A stretch of 64,000 nucleotides of DNA from Bacillus sp. V2I10 (GCF_030817055.1 NZ_JAUSYV010000001.1:1016001-1080000), one strand, 5' to 3'; numbered from the stretch's first letter, positions 7,142 to 16,250 are shown. A program made the numbers and translations. The notes: generated from the sequence alone by a model not told the origin.

Positions 7142-8059
7142 ATGGAGCAATTACTTCGAAGCTTTTTTTTGTTTTTATCAAAAAATAAAGTACTGACCAA
7201 AGCAGCTAAAAGGTATGGACTGAGATTTGGAGCTGCTCGCTTTGTTGCAGGAGAAACAATTGAACTGGCAGCGGCTGCAATTAAAGAGTTAAATAAGAAG
7301 GGGTTAGATGTTACGATTGATTATTTGGGAGAATTCATCGATAACGAAGCAGAGGCTAATGAAATGGCTAATCATTCAATAAAAGCAATTGAAGCAATAG
7401 GCAGGGAAGATCTGCAGTCACAGCTATCCTTAAAGATGACTTCCATGGGTCTTGATATCTCAGATGAGGTTGTCCTTCGGAATATGCGGAGGATTCTTGA
7501 AGCCGCAAAGACAAACAATGTTTTTGTGACCATTGATATGGAAGACTATTCGCGCTGCGGGAAAACAATAGAAATCTTTAAAAGCCTGAAAAAAGAGTAT
7601 GATAACGTTGGAACGGTTATTCAGGCTTACCTATATAGAACGGTCAAAGATCTCGATGATCTGAATCAGTTTCATCCCAATTTACGGCTTGTTAAGGGAG
7701 CTTATAAAGAATCTCCGCGTGTAGCTTTTCCTGAAAAGAAAGATGTGGACGAAAATTTTAAGAAAATAATCAAAATGCATTTAGTAAATGGAAATTATAC
7801 AGCAGTCGCAACCCATGACGATGCAATAATCGAATTTACAAAACGATTTGTAAAAGAAAACAACATCCCAAATGGCCAATTTGAATTTCAAATGCTGTAT
7901 GGCATCAGGCCGGATCGCCAGCTCGAACTAGTGAAAGAAGGATATAAAATGCGGGTATATGTCCCATACGGAACAGACTGGTACGGTTACTTTATGCGCC
8001 GTCTTGCAGAAAGGACGGCAAACGTGGCATTCGTTTTGAAGGGAATCGTTAAAAAATAA
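7142..8059 (+). CDS. fadM: proline dehydrogenase (FadM/YusM)
   Basis: A 305-aa FAD-dependent proline dehydrogenase that oxidises L-proline to pyrroline-5-carboxylate, giving electrons to the membrane quinone pool. Conserved blocks are LRLVKGAYKE (about residues 180-189), ATHDD (about 221-225), FEFQMLYGIR (about 245-254) and the C-terminal YVPYGTDWYGYFMRRLAERTAN. GGGGGA precedes the ATG. B. subtilis calls the equivalent gene yusM, or fadM from its position next to the fad genes. No FadR operator is visible at this gene, so co-regulation with fatty-acid oxidation is not supported here. Confidence 0.9.
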   Translation: MEQLLRSFFLFLSKNKVLTKAAKRYGLRFGAARFVAGETIELAAAAIKELNKKGLDVTIDYLGEFIDNEAEANEMANHSIKAIEAIGREDLQSQLSLKMTSMGLDISDEVVLRNMRRILEAAKTNNVFVTIDMEDYSRCGKTIEIFKSLKKEYDNVGTVIQAYLYRTVKDLDDLNQFHPNLRLVKGAYKESPRVAFPEKKDVDENFKKIIKMHLVNGNYTAVATHDDAIIEFTKRFVKENNIPNGQFEFQMLYGIRPDRQLELVKEGYKMRVYVPYGTDWYGYFMRRLAERTANVAFVLKGIVKK

Positions 8060-8067
8060 GAAAAAAC

Positions 8068-8216
8068 AAGGAAGCGATAGACTTTTTCAGGGAGCTCATT
8101 TATCTGATTTTCAAACATTTTATTGGCTCACGGGCTACCCGTTAAGGAATACGGCTGGCTGTCTTTCTCCAATGTTTTCAGCAAATATTTTTACGCCTTT
8201 TTCTACTTCAATAACG
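8068..8216 (-). pseudogene. decayed N-terminal fragment of an alpha/beta hydrolase
   Basis: The minus strand reads IEVEKGVKIFAENIGERQPA then VFLNG-stop-PVSQ. This lines up with the start of alpha/beta hydrolases of the chloroperoxidase type (I-x-YEDxGxGxPVxFLHGWPxSH). The oxyanion-loop HGW has become NG-TAG and further stops follow, so it is a dead remnant of about 50 codons with no start codon. It is not part of any nearby gene. Confidence 0.55.
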
Positions 8217-8242
8217 AGTGAAGAAGAGTAACAGAATAAAAA

Positions 8243-8270
8243 AAGCTGATTCCCCACTGAGAATCAGCTT
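8243..8270 (-). terminator. Rho-independent terminator of yuzL
   Basis: On the minus strand GCTGATTC and GAATCAGC form the stem, followed by TTTTTTT. It ends the minus-strand yuzL transcript. Confidence 0.75.
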
Positions 8271-8280
8271 CTATCATTAT

Positions 8281-8430
8281 TTATTCATGTCCCATGTTTT
8301 TCTTTTTATATTGCTGATTTGTACTCGAGCGTTTGCCCCCGCCGTCCATTTCATTTGTTGGACCAGAGCTGCCTTTTACGCTGGATGCACTTACTCCTGC
8401 TTTAGATGGTTCTTTCTTTAATCTTGCCAT
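8281..8430 (-). CDS. yuzL: YuzL-family small basic protein
   Basis: A 49-aa protein, MARLKKEPSKAGVSASSVKG at the N-terminus and ending NQQYKKKNMGHE. It has an excellent AGGAGGTGA 6 nt before the ATG and a terminator just after the stop. It is hydrophilic, Lys/Ser-rich and likely disordered, with no membrane segment. B. subtilis YuzL lies in the same place, between proline dehydrogenase and fadN, on the opposite strand. Function unknown. Confidence 0.8.
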   Translation of the reverse strand: MARLKKEPSKAGVSASSVKGSSGPTNEMDGGGKRSSTNQQYKKKNMGHE

Positions 8431-8516
8431 AATTGGTCACCTCCTGGCTTTTAGCCTTCCCGCCCCGCTTTTTTTCATCCCGTCATCAAAAAATGTGTGA
8501 ATTTTTTGTAAATGTA

Positions 8517-8545
8517 TTGAACAAATTTTCGAAATCTTTTATATT
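8517..8545 (+). promoter_or_regulatory. SigA promoter of fadN-fadA-fadE
   Basis: TTGAAC (8517-8522), 17-bp spacer, TATATT (8540-8545). The predicted start near 8552 puts the FadR operator about 40 nt into the transcript. Confidence 0.65.
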
Positions 8546-8590
8546 AGTATATAGAGGAATTGATTCCTGACTATTTTTTTCATCAAAAAA

Positions 8591-8608
8591 TGAATGAGCA
8601 TTCATTCA
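8591..8608. promoter_or_regulatory. FadR operator
   Basis: TGAATGAGCATTCATTCA has perfect TGAATGA/TCATTCA arms around four bases. This is the B. subtilis FadR (YsiA) box layout TGAATGA-N4-TCATTCA. It predicts repression relieved by long-chain acyl-CoA. Confidence 0.85.
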
Positions 8609-8631
8609 AATTGACAAAAGGGGGAGCATTC

Positions 8632-11016
8632 ATGGTCCAGCGAATTAAAAAAGCTGCAGTTTTAGGATCTGGTGTTATGGGTTCAGGAATTGCTGCACAC
8701 TTGGCAAATATCGGAATCCCTGTTTTATTGCTTGATATCGTCCCGCGTTCACTTACGGACTACGAAGAGAAGAAAGGGCTGTCTTTAGAAGATCGATCTG
8801 TCAGAAACCGAATCTCTAATGAATCTATCCAAAAGTTATTAAAACAAAAGCCGGCTCCGCTGACTGCTAAGGAAAATCTTTCATTGATCGAAGCGGGTAA
8901 CTTCGAAGATGACATGCACGGATTGTCTGAAGCTGATTGGATTATTGAAGTAGTCGTTGAGAATTTAGACATAAAGAAAAAAGTCTTTACATTAGTAGAT
9001 CAATATAGAAAACAAGGCAGTATTGTAAGCTCTAATACATCAGGAATCTCAGTTGAAGCGATGTCAGAGGGAAGATCTGAGGATTTTCAGAAGCATTTTC
9101 TTGGAACACATTTCTTTAATCCGCCCCGTTATTTAAAATTGCTCGAAGTCATTCCAACTAAAACAACATCATCAGAGGTTTTATCTTTCATTAAAACGTT
9201 CGGGGAAGATGTGCTTGGCAAAGGCGTCGTTGAAGCAAAAGACACTCCAAACTTTATCGCAAACCGAATCGGAACATACGGTCTGCTTGTCACTGTTCAG
9301 GAAATGCTGAAAGGAAACTACAGCGTAGGCGAAGTGGATTCTGTCACAGGACCGTTAATCGGCCGCCCGAAAAGCGCCACCTTCAGAACTCTGGATGTTG
9401 TAGGACTCGACACATTTGCACATGTAGCGCAAAACGTTTATGACCAGGTTGAAGGAAAAGAGAAAGCTGTTTTTGAAATTCCTGAATTTATGAAAAAAAT
9501 GCTTGAAAATGGCTGGCTTGGAAGCAAATCGGGCCAGGGCTTCTTCAAAAAAGAAGGAAAAGAAATTCTTGAGCTGAATCCTGACACACTCGAATACGGA
9601 GAAAGAAAAAAATTAAAGGCCCAAAGCATAGAGATTGCAAAACAGGCAAAAGGTGCAGCAGCTAAAATGAAAGCGCTTATCTATTCTGGAGACAAAGCTA
9701 GCCAATTATTATGGAATATAACAAGTCCGACACTCCTTTACTCGGCACAATTATCACGAGAGATCGCAGATGACATCGTTGCGATTGATGAAGCAATGAA
9801 ATGGGGCTTTGGCTGGCAATATGGTCCATTTGAGACATGGGATGCCATTGGGCTCTCAAAGTCAGTTGAAAAAATGGAGGCAGAAGGCCAGAATGTTCCG
9901 GCTTGGATTAAAGACATGCTTGATCGTGGATTTACTTCATTTTATAAAAAAGAAGATGGCATCTCTTATTTTTATCATGAAGGTGATTACAGACGCATCC
10001 AGCAAAACGAAAAAGTCCTTGATTTAAAAGATATAAAAGAGAAAAAAGGGGTCATTAAAAAGAACAGCGGTGCAAGTTTAATTGACCTTGGAGATGATGT
10101 TGCCCTTCTTGAGTTCCATTCCCCAAATAATGCGATTGGCATGGATATCATTCAAATGATCAATTTCGCAATCGATGAAGTCAGCAGAAATTACAAAGGG
10201 CTTGTCATCGGAAATCAGGGCAAGAACTTCTGTGTTGGAGCAAATCTTGCGATGATTTTAATGGAAGCACAGGATGACAACTATTTTGAAGTTGACATGG
10301 TTGTCCGCCACTTCCAGCAGGCGATGATGAAGATTAAATATAGTCCAAAGCCAGTTGTAGCAGCACCGTTTGGCATGACGCTCGGAGGAGGAGCTGAAAT
10401 CTGTCTGCCTGCTGCGCATATACAGGCTTCAAGTGAAACGTATATGGGATTAGTGGAAGCAGGCGTTGGTTTAATCCCGGGCGGGGGCGGCAACAAAGAG
10501 CTTTACATTAAACTTCTTAACAGCATTCCTAAAGGCGTAGACTTTGATCTTCAGAATGTCGCAAATAAAGTCTTTGAGACAATTGCTACTGCAAAGGTTT
10601 CAGCATCTGCTGCTGAAGCGAGAAACAATTTTTTCTTAAATGAAAGCGATTCTGTGAGCTTTAATGGAGATCATCTCCTGCATGATGCAAAGCAAAAAGC
10701 GATTGAGCTGTTTGATAAAGGATATAAAGCACCTGTCCGCAAAAAGGTTCCAGTTGTAGGGGAAACAGGATATGCAGCACTGCTGCTAGGTGCACAATCC
10801 ATGCTTCAATCAGGGTATATTTCAGAGCACGATTTAAAAATTGCAAAAAAACTTGCTTATGTCATCGCTGGCGGCAAGGTTCCATTTGGCACCGAAGTGG
10901 ATGAACAGTACCTGTTGGGTTTAGAAAGAGAAGCTTTTCTGAGCTTGGTTCAAGAGGGCAAGTCACAGCAAAGAATGCAGCACATGCTTGTTAAAGGGAA
11001 ACCACTACGTAATTAG
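8632..11016 (+). CDS. fadN: 3-hydroxyacyl-CoA dehydrogenase / enoyl-CoA hydratase (FadN)
   Basis: A 794-aa bifunctional beta-oxidation enzyme. The N-terminal NAD-binding fold starts AAVLGSGVMGSGIAAHLANIG, followed by the HAD motif HFFNPPRYLKLLE. The C-terminal part is a crotonase-like hydratase domain, with NFCVGANLAMILM and TLGGGAEICLPA around residues 530-600. The reading frame extends to 8560. ATG 8632 is preceded by AGGGGGA at proper spacing, so I start there, which also removes the FadR operator from the coding region. First gene of a three-gene operon with fadA and fadE. It carries out the hydration and NAD-dependent oxidation steps. Confidence 0.92.
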   Translation: MVQRIKKAAVLGSGVMGSGIAAHLANIGIPVLLLDIVPRSLTDYEEKKGLSLEDRSVRNRISNESIQKLLKQKPAPLTAKENLSLIEAGNFEDDMHGLSEADWIIEVVVENLDIKKKVFTLVDQYRKQGSIVSSNTSGISVEAMSEGRSEDFQKHFLGTHFFNPPRYLKLLEVIPTKTTSSEVLSFIKTFGEDVLGKGVVEAKDTPNFIANRIGTYGLLVTVQEMLKGNYSVGEVDSVTGPLIGRPKSATFRTLDVVGLDTFAHVAQNVYDQVEGKEKAVFEIPEFMKKMLENGWLGSKSGQGFFKKEGKEILELNPDTLEYGERKKLKAQSIEIAKQAKGAAAKMKALIYSGDKASQLLWNITSPTLLYSAQLSREIADDIVAIDEAMKWGFGWQYGPFETWDAIGLSKSVEKMEAEGQNVPAWIKDMLDRGFTSFYKKEDGISYFYHEGDYRRIQQNEKVLDLKDIKEKKGVIKKNSGASLIDLGDDVALLEFHSPNNAIGMDIIQMINFAIDEVSRNYKGLVIGNQGKNFCVGANLAMILMEAQDDNYFEVDMVVRHFQQAMMKIKYSPKPVVAAPFGMTLGGGAEICLPAAHIQASSETYMGLVEAGVGLIPGGGGNKELYIKLLNSIPKGVDFDLQNVANKVFETIATAKVSASAAEARNNFFLNESDSVSFNGDHLLHDAKQKAIELFDKGYKAPVRKKVPVVGETGYAALLLGAQSMLQSGYISEHDLKIAKKLAYVIAGGKVPFGTEVDEQYLLGLEREAFLSLVQEGKSQQRMQHMLVKGKPLRN

Positions 11017-11030
11017 GAGGGTGCACTGTT

Positions 11031-12206
11031 ATGAGAGAAGCGGTCATTGTAGCAGGTGCGAGAACACCTGTAGGAAGAGCGAAAAAAGGATCACTTGCAA
11101 CTGTAAGACCAGACGATTTAGGAGCTCTCGTTGTAAAAGAAACGCTGAAGCGTGCCGGGGGCTATGAAGGAAATATAGACGATTTGATTATCGGGTGTGC
11201 AATGCCTGAAGCAGAACAGGGATTAAATTTAGCGCGAAATATCGGGGCGCTGGCTGGACTGCCTTACACAGTTCCCGCCATTACCGTTAACCGCTATTGC
11301 TCATCAGGATTGCAGAGTATTGCCTATGCAGCAGAAAAAATTATGCTTGGCCATTCAGATACAGCGATTGCAGGGGGAGCAGAATCAATGAGCATGGTTC
11401 CGATGATGGGGCATGTTGTCCGTCCAAATGCAAATCTGGCTGAGAACGCTCCTGAATATTACATGGGAATGGGGCATACAGCTGAGCAGGTGGCAAGAAA
11501 ATACGGTGTTAGCCGTAAAGATCAGGATGCATTTGCCGTACGCAGTCATGAGCGCGCTGCAAGAGCCATCCAAGAAGGCAAATTTGATGATGAAATTATT
11601 GCAGTAGATGTCACACAAAGAAGTGTTGGCATCGACAATAAGCTTCATGAAAAGCATTTCCAATTCTCGAAAGATGAAGGTGTACGTCCTGGAACAAGCA
11701 TGCAGATTCTTGCGAATTTAAGACCTGCATTTTCTGTTAAGGGATCTGTAACAGCGGGCAACTCTTCACAAACAAGTGACGGGGCTGCGGCAGTTATGGT
11801 GATGGACCGTGAAAAAGCAGATGCACTAGGTCTGCAATCCCTTGTAAAATTCAGATCCTTCGCTGTGGGAGGAGTTCCGCCTGAGGTAATGGGGATTGGC
11901 CCGATTGAAGCGATTCCCCGTGCTTTAAAACAAGCTGGACTGAGCTTATCTGACATCGGACTTTTTGAACTGAATGAAGCATTTGCCTCTCAATCGATCC
12001 AGGTGATTAGAGAGCTTGGATTAGATGAAGATAAAGTGAATGTTAACGGCGGTGCAATTGCACTTGGGCATCCGCTTGGCTGTACGGGAGCAAAGCTGAC
12101 CCTGTCCCTTATTCATGAAATGAAGCGGCGCAATGAACAATTTGGAGTTGTTACAATGTGCATCGGCGGCGGAATGGGCGCTGCAGGAGTGTTCGAATTA
12201 GTTTAA
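11031..12206 (+). CDS. fadA: acetyl-CoA C-acyltransferase (thiolase) FadA
   Basis: A 391-aa thiolase that cleaves 3-ketoacyl-CoA with CoA in the last step of beta-oxidation. The nucleophile Cys is in VNRYCSSGLQS (about residue 90). GGAIALGHPLGCTGA (about 345-360) and CIGGGMGAAG (about 379-388) carry the catalytic His and second Cys. AGGAGGGTG precedes the ATG. It lies 14 bp after fadN in the same operon and is under the same FadR operator. Confidence 0.94.
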   Translation: MREAVIVAGARTPVGRAKKGSLATVRPDDLGALVVKETLKRAGGYEGNIDDLIIGCAMPEAEQGLNLARNIGALAGLPYTVPAITVNRYCSSGLQSIAYAAEKIMLGHSDTAIAGGAESMSMVPMMGHVVRPNANLAENAPEYYMGMGHTAEQVARKYGVSRKDQDAFAVRSHERAARAIQEGKFDDEIIAVDVTQRSVGIDNKLHEKHFQFSKDEGVRPGTSMQILANLRPAFSVKGSVTAGNSSQTSDGAAAVMVMDREKADALGLQSLVKFRSFAVGGVPPEVMGIGPIEAIPRALKQAGLSLSDIGLFELNEAFASQSIQVIRELGLDEDKVNVNGGAIALGHPLGCTGAKLTLSLIHEMKRRNEQFGVVTMCIGGGMGAAGVFELV

Positions 12207-12247
12207 TGATCTTGAAATAAAACTTTAGTAAACGGGGGAAACCAAAC

Positions 12248-14032
12248 ATGTCTAAAACGTCTGAAAATGTAATTAAAGGCGGCAGCTTTTTATTAGATGA
12301 TGTGACTTTTGAAAGTGTATTTACACCTGAGGATTTTACAGATGAGCATAAAATGATTGCTAAAACGACAGAGGATTTTGTCGTAAATGATGTTTTGCCG
12401 CACTTAGAAGATATTGAGAATCATCAATTTGATAAATCTGTGAAGCTGCTTAAGCAAGCAGGCGAGCTGGGTCTGCTTGGAGCAGATGTTCCTGAAGAAT
12501 ACGGCGGCCTTGGACTCGATAAAATCAGTTCAGCTTTGATCACAGAAAAATTTGCACGTGCAGGCAGTTTTTCATTATCCTACGGCGCGCATGTAGGAAT
12601 CGGATCGCTTCCAATTGTGCTCTTCGGCAATGAAGAACAAAAACAGCAATATCTTCCAGACCTTGCAACAGGCCAGCGCATTGCAGCTTACGCATTAACT
12701 GAGCCTGGTTCCGGATCAGACGCACTGGGTGCAAGAGCAACTGCGAGATTGAATGCTGAAGGCACGCACTATGTACTAAATGGAGAAAAGCAATGGATTA
12801 CAAACTCTGGCTTTGCTGATGTTTTTGTAGTCTATGCAAAAGTTGACGGCGAACACTTCTCAGCTTTCATCGTAGAAAAAGGATATCCTGGAGTATCAAC
12901 AGGACCGGAAGAAAAGAAAATGGGAATCAAAGGCTCTTCAACTAGAACTCTTATTCTTGAGGATGCATTGGTTCCCAAAGAAAATCTATTAGGCGACCTT
13001 GGAAAAGGCCATGTTATCGCATTTAACATCCTTAACATCGGAAGATATAAATTAGCAGTGGGAACGATCGGCGGATCAAAACGCATTATCGATGTCTCTG
13101 TACAATATGCAAATCAGCGCCAGCAATTTAAAACGCCAATCAGCAGCTTCTCGCTGATTCAGGAAAAACTGGCTAATATGGCTTCTAAAACCTATGCAAT
13201 GGAGAGCTCTGTATACCGTACTGTAGGATTGTTTGAAGACCGCATGAACCGTCTGTCGCCTGAAGAAGTGAAAGACGGCAAAGAAGTAGCTGCTTCCATT
13301 GCCGAATATGCAATTGAATGTTCATTAAATAAAGTATTAGGATCTGAGACGCTTGATTATGTAGTAGATGAAGGCGTTCAAATCCATGGCGGATATGGTT
13401 TTATGGCAGAATACGAAGTGGAAAGAGCGTATCGTGATTCCCGTATTAACCGCATTTTCGAAGGAACAAATGAAATTAACCGCTTATTAGTGCCTGGAAC
13501 GTATTTGCGTAAAGCAATGAAAGGTGAATTGCCATTGCTGCAAAAGGCTCAGGCTCTGCAGGAAGAGTTAATGATGCTCATGCCTGAAGAAGTTGGCGAA
13601 GGTGTTCTTGAACAAGAAAAACATTTATTGAAGAATGCTAAAAAGATCGGCTTGATGATCGCTGGACTTGCTGCACAAAAGTACGGTCAGGCATTGCAGA
13701 AGGAGCAAGAAGTATTAGTGAATATTGCAGATATCGTAAGCAGCATTTATGCAATGGAATCAGCGATTCTGCGCACTGAAAAAGCAATCAGCAAAGCAGG
13801 AGAAGCAAAGAGCGCTCAAAAGCTCCTGTATACTCAAGTTTACTGTCAGGAAGCATTTAATGAGATTGAAGCACACGCGAAGGAATCATTAGTTGCTATT
13901 GAGCAAGGCGATACGCTTCGCATGATGATTTCGGCACTCAGAAAATTCACGCGTCACACTCCGATCAACGTGATTGCCAAAAAACGTGAAATTGCTGCTG
14001 CATTAATTGAAGAAAATGGTTACCGCGCTTAA
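12248..14032 (+). CDS. fadE: acyl-CoA dehydrogenase FadE
   Basis: A 594-aa FAD-dependent acyl-CoA dehydrogenase for the first step of beta-oxidation. Family blocks include YALTEPGSGSDALG (about residues 148-161), GEKQWITNSGFADVF (about 180-194) and IHGGYGFMAEYEVERAYRDSRI (about 380-400), followed by the family motif IFEGTNEINR. The C-terminal extension of about 180 helical residues is typical of the longer Bacillus FadE. Third gene of the fadNAE operon, with a terminator 20 bp after the stop. Confidence 0.93.
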   Translation: MSKTSENVIKGGSFLLDDVTFESVFTPEDFTDEHKMIAKTTEDFVVNDVLPHLEDIENHQFDKSVKLLKQAGELGLLGADVPEEYGGLGLDKISSALITEKFARAGSFSLSYGAHVGIGSLPIVLFGNEEQKQQYLPDLATGQRIAAYALTEPGSGSDALGARATARLNAEGTHYVLNGEKQWITNSGFADVFVVYAKVDGEHFSAFIVEKGYPGVSTGPEEKKMGIKGSSTRTLILEDALVPKENLLGDLGKGHVIAFNILNIGRYKLAVGTIGGSKRIIDVSVQYANQRQQFKTPISSFSLIQEKLANMASKTYAMESSVYRTVGLFEDRMNRLSPEEVKDGKEVAASIAEYAIECSLNKVLGSETLDYVVDEGVQIHGGYGFMAEYEVERAYRDSRINRIFEGTNEINRLLVPGTYLRKAMKGELPLLQKAQALQEELMMLMPEEVGEGVLEQEKHLLKNAKKIGLMIAGLAAQKYGQALQKEQEVLVNIADIVSSIYAMESAILRTEKAISKAGEAKSAQKLLYTQVYCQEAFNEIEAHAKESLVAIEQGDTLRMMISALRKFTRHTPINVIAKKREIAAALIEENGYRA

Positions 14033-14050
14033 AACAAAGTATAAGAAATG

Positions 14051-14086
14051 GACCTTTTCCAGTAACGGAAAAGGTCTTATTTCTTT
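14051..14086 (+). terminator. Rho-independent terminator after fadE
   Basis: GACCTTTTCC pairs with GGAAAAGGTC (14067-14076), followed by TTATTTCTTT. Confidence 0.8.
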
Positions 14087-14187
14087 GAGGAAACTGAATT
14101 TTACATAATAGAAACTTGTGATTATGATTGTCCAATTGATTGTGGTAAAATAATCTTGTTCAATTACGGTTGCAGGTGGTGAGAAGA

Positions 14188-14547
14188 GTGGCTATTACGT
14201 TTTATTGGTATCCTAAATGCGGTACATGCCGAAAAGCTAAAAAGTGGTTTGAAGATCACAATTTGCAGGTAGAAGATGTACATATTGTCGAAAATCCACC
14301 GACAAAAGAAGAATTAAAAACGATGCTTGATAACAGCGGGGTAGAAGTAAAGAAGTTTTTCAATACCAGCGGTCAAAAATACCGCGAATTAGGCATGAAA
14401 GAGAAGGTTGCTTCTTTATCTGATGAAGAACTGCTTGAGATTTTGGCATCAGACGGCATGCTTATCAAACGGCCATTAGCAACAGACGGCAAGAAAGTTA
14501 CCGTCGGCTTTAAAGAAGATCAATTCGAAGCAGCGTGGGCAAAGTAG
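14188..14547 (+). CDS. yusI: ArsC/Spx-family protein YusI
   Basis: A 119-aa thioredoxin-fold protein of the ArsC/Spx/YffB group, with the redox pair in WYPKCGTCRKAKKW (Cys about 10 and 13). It also has the family segment IVENPPTKEEL and the C-terminal LIKRPLATDGKKVTVGF. The open frame begins at a TTG (14170), but AGGTGGTGAG sits just before GTG 14188, giving the expected length. Whether it reduces disulfides or binds RNA polymerase like Spx cannot be told; the B. subtilis orthologue is uncharacterised as far as I know. Confidence 0.82.
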   Translation: MAITFYWYPKCGTCRKAKKWFEDHNLQVEDVHIVENPPTKEELKTMLDNSGVEVKKFFNTSGQKYRELGMKEKVASLSDEELLEILASDGMLIKRPLATDGKKVTVGFKEDQFEAAWAK

Positions 14548-14550
14548 TAG

Positions 14551-14577
14551 AAGACTTTAACTTCAGTCTTTTTACAA
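14551..14577 (+). terminator. weak terminator after yusI
   Basis: AAGACT/AGTCTT stem with an 8-nt loop, then TTTTT. The stem is short. Confidence 0.5.
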
Positions 14578-14608
14578 ATAAACATGATAAAACTTGGAGG
14601 TAATAAAA

Positions 14609-14992
14609 ATGAACACACCAAAAGAACTTCGTTATTCTGAAGAGCACGAATGGGTTAAAGTTGAAGGTGAAAAAGTACGTATCGGCATTACTGATTTTGC
14701 TCAATCAGAACTTGGGGATATTGTATTTGTTGAGCTTCCTGAAGTTGGAGATGAAATTAAAGCAGACGAGCCTTTCGGAAGCGTTGAGTCTGTAAAAACG
14801 GTTTCTGAGCTTTATGCGCCAATCAGCGGAAAAGTTGTTGAAATCAATGAGGATCTCGATGACAGCCCAGAATTTGTAAACGAATCTCCATACGAAAAAG
14901 CATGGATGATTGTTATCGAGCCAAGCAATGTAAGTGATGTTGACAGCCTAATGACTGCTGAGCAATATGTGGGAATGACAAACGAAGACTGA
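14609..14992 (+). CDS. gcvH: glycine cleavage system H protein
   Basis: A 127-aa lipoyl carrier protein. The lipoylated Lys is in FGSVESVKTVSELYAP (about residue 63). It shuttles the aminomethyl group in glycine cleavage and, in Bacillus, is also central to lipoate transfer to 2-oxoacid dehydrogenases. GGAGGT is well placed for ATG 14609; the longer frame from TTG 14594 is unnecessary. No gcvT or gcvP is adjacent, as in B. subtilis. lipA lies at 49 kb in this window. Confidence 0.95.
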   Translation: MNTPKELRYSEEHEWVKVEGEKVRIGITDFAQSELGDIVFVELPEVGDEIKADEPFGSVESVKTVSELYAPISGKVVEINEDLDDSPEFVNESPYEKAWMIVIEPSNVSDVDSLMTAEQYVGMTNED

Positions 14993-15045
14993 TAAATGGC
15001 ATTAAACCAGGACACCCTAACCTTTAAAAAGGAGGGTGTTCAAGG

Positions 15046-15291
15046 ATGTCATTTGAAAAGAAGCGCTTAGATATTACAGACCGGGTAACAGGACGCTTTT
15101 CAGAAGGTCAAATGAACTTATTTTTTGAAAAAGAGCAAATTGGCACAATGTCATTTGGTCAAAATGGAAATCAGGTTTCATTGAAAAATGGATATGAAGA
15201 AGAAAACCATTCCTTTTTCCAGTATGCAGACGTTTTATTAAAAAAAGATGAAAAGTATGTAGATTGTGACGAAGAAAACGGCTGGTGCTAA
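15046..15291 (+). CDS. yusG: YusG-family small protein (DUF2553)
   Basis: An 81-aa hydrophilic protein, MSFEKKRLDITDRVTGRFSE at the N-terminus and ending in the acidic VDCDEENGWC. AAGGAGGG precedes the ATG. It matches B. subtilis YusG by sequence character and by position directly after gcvH. Function unknown. It is followed by a strong terminator. Confidence 0.75.
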   Translation: MSFEKKRLDITDRVTGRFSEGQMNLFFEKEQIGTMSFGQNGNQVSLKNGYEEENHSFFQYADVLLKKDEKYVDCDEENGWC

Positions 15292-15296
15292 TCGAA

Positions 15297-15326
15297 TGGC
15301 AGTGGAATGTTCCACTGCCATTTTTG
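15297..15326 (+). terminator. Rho-independent terminator after yusG
   Basis: TGGCAGTGGAA and TTCCACTGCCA form an 11-bp perfect stem with a 2-nt gap, followed by TTTTTG. Confidence 0.88.
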
Positions 15327-15407
15327 TTCAATTATTTTAAGAAACAACCTCATGCAATTCGAATAGGTTATAAGATAACACATACTTTAACTGAATAGGT
15401 GATGGCG

Positions 15408-15755
15408 ATGTCTGCAATTGAGGTTGAAAAGGTCATAATTGTTGAAGGAACATCTGACAAACGAAAGGTACTTAATGTTGTCAATGAACCTGTAGAAATT
15501 ATCTGTACAAATGGAACAATAAGTCTTACTCGATTAGACGAAATGATTGATGCTCTGTTTTATAGAGACGTATACGTGCTCGTAGACTCAGATGAATCAG
15601 GGGATCGCCTCAGAAAGCAATTCAAGCGGGAACTGCCCGAAGCTGCGCATTTGTTTATAGATAGAATGTACCGTGAAGTTGCGACTGCACCTGATCAGCA
15701 TGTTGCTGCTGTGCTTTTAAGCGCAAATATCGATGTACAGGCGAAATACTTATAA
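15408..15755 (+). CDS. yusF: TOPRIM-domain protein YusF
   Basis: A small TOPRIM protein of about 115 aa, related to the ribonuclease M5/DnaG-type metal-binding fold. The catalytic Glu is in IIVEGTSDKRKV and the DxD pair in YVLVDSDESGDRLRK. The frame opens at GTG 15399; ATG 15408 gives the simplest N-terminus (MSAIEVEKVI). In RNase M5 a similar domain cleaves 5S rRNA precursors. This one lacks the C-terminal domain, so its substrate is unknown. It lies upstream of yusE with a 25-bp gap, probably co-transcribed. Confidence 0.8.
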   Translation: MSAIEVEKVIIVEGTSDKRKVLNVVNEPVEIICTNGTISLTRLDEMIDALFYRDVYVLVDSDESGDRLRKQFKRELPEAAHLFIDRMYREVATAPDQHVAAVLLSANIDVQAKYL

Positions 15756-15780
15756 AATAAAGGGAGTCTCATGAAAAGCA

Positions 15781-16089
15781 ATGATTGAAATAAAGGAAGA
15801 ACAATTAGATATGTTTGCTGAAAAAGAATTTGGCATCCTTTATCTTTACACTCCGTTTTGCGGAACATGTCAGCTTGCAAAAAAAATGCTGGCTGTTGTT
15901 GAAGAGCTGCTCCCAGCTTTAGCGATTCATGCGGCAAACTTAAATTTCCTGCCTAAGCAAGCGATAGAATGGGGAATTGAAAGTGTTCCCTGCCTGCTTA
16001 TATTTGAAAATGGAACGGTTACCCACAAGAAATATGCCTTTCATTCTGTTGAATATATTTATCAAATATTGAAAGAATATGCCGCCTGA
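15781..16089 (+). CDS. yusE: thioredoxin-like protein YusE
   Basis: A 102-aa thioredoxin-fold protein with the active site YTPFCGTCQLAKKM (CGTC instead of the usual CGPC) and the cis-Pro loop GIESVPCLLIFENG. It is cytoplasmic with no signal peptide. An AAGGGAG lies about 14 nt upstream, slightly far, with a 5-codon overlapping mini-frame between. It follows yusF, and a GC-rich hairpin follows the stop. Likely a disulfide reductase; partners are unknown. Confidence 0.8.
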   Translation: MIEIKEEQLDMFAEKEFGILYLYTPFCGTCQLAKKMLAVVEELLPALAIHAANLNFLPKQAIEWGIESVPCLLIFENGTVTHKKYAFHSVEYIYQILKEYAA

Positions 16090-16106
16090 GCAGGGCGGCA
16101 TTTGAC
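16080..16106 (+). terminator. hairpin after yusE
   Basis: TGCCGCC pairs with GGCGGCA across the yusE stop region. The T tract is short (TTTG), so termination may be partial. Confidence 0.55.
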
Positions 16107-16250
16107 ATATTTCTTGGGAAATAGAAAAAACCATTATTTTGTCTCTCCAAGTTTAATAAAGTGTCGAACCTTTCATAAAGGTGATAAGTCGTATTAAAAC
16201 GAATTAATACGTTATGATCTGATAGGAAAGAAATGGGGAGAGAAAAAGAA

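Noticed and set aside
8218..8421. 67-codon plus-strand frame
   Set aside because: Antisense to yuzL, which has a much better start and terminator.
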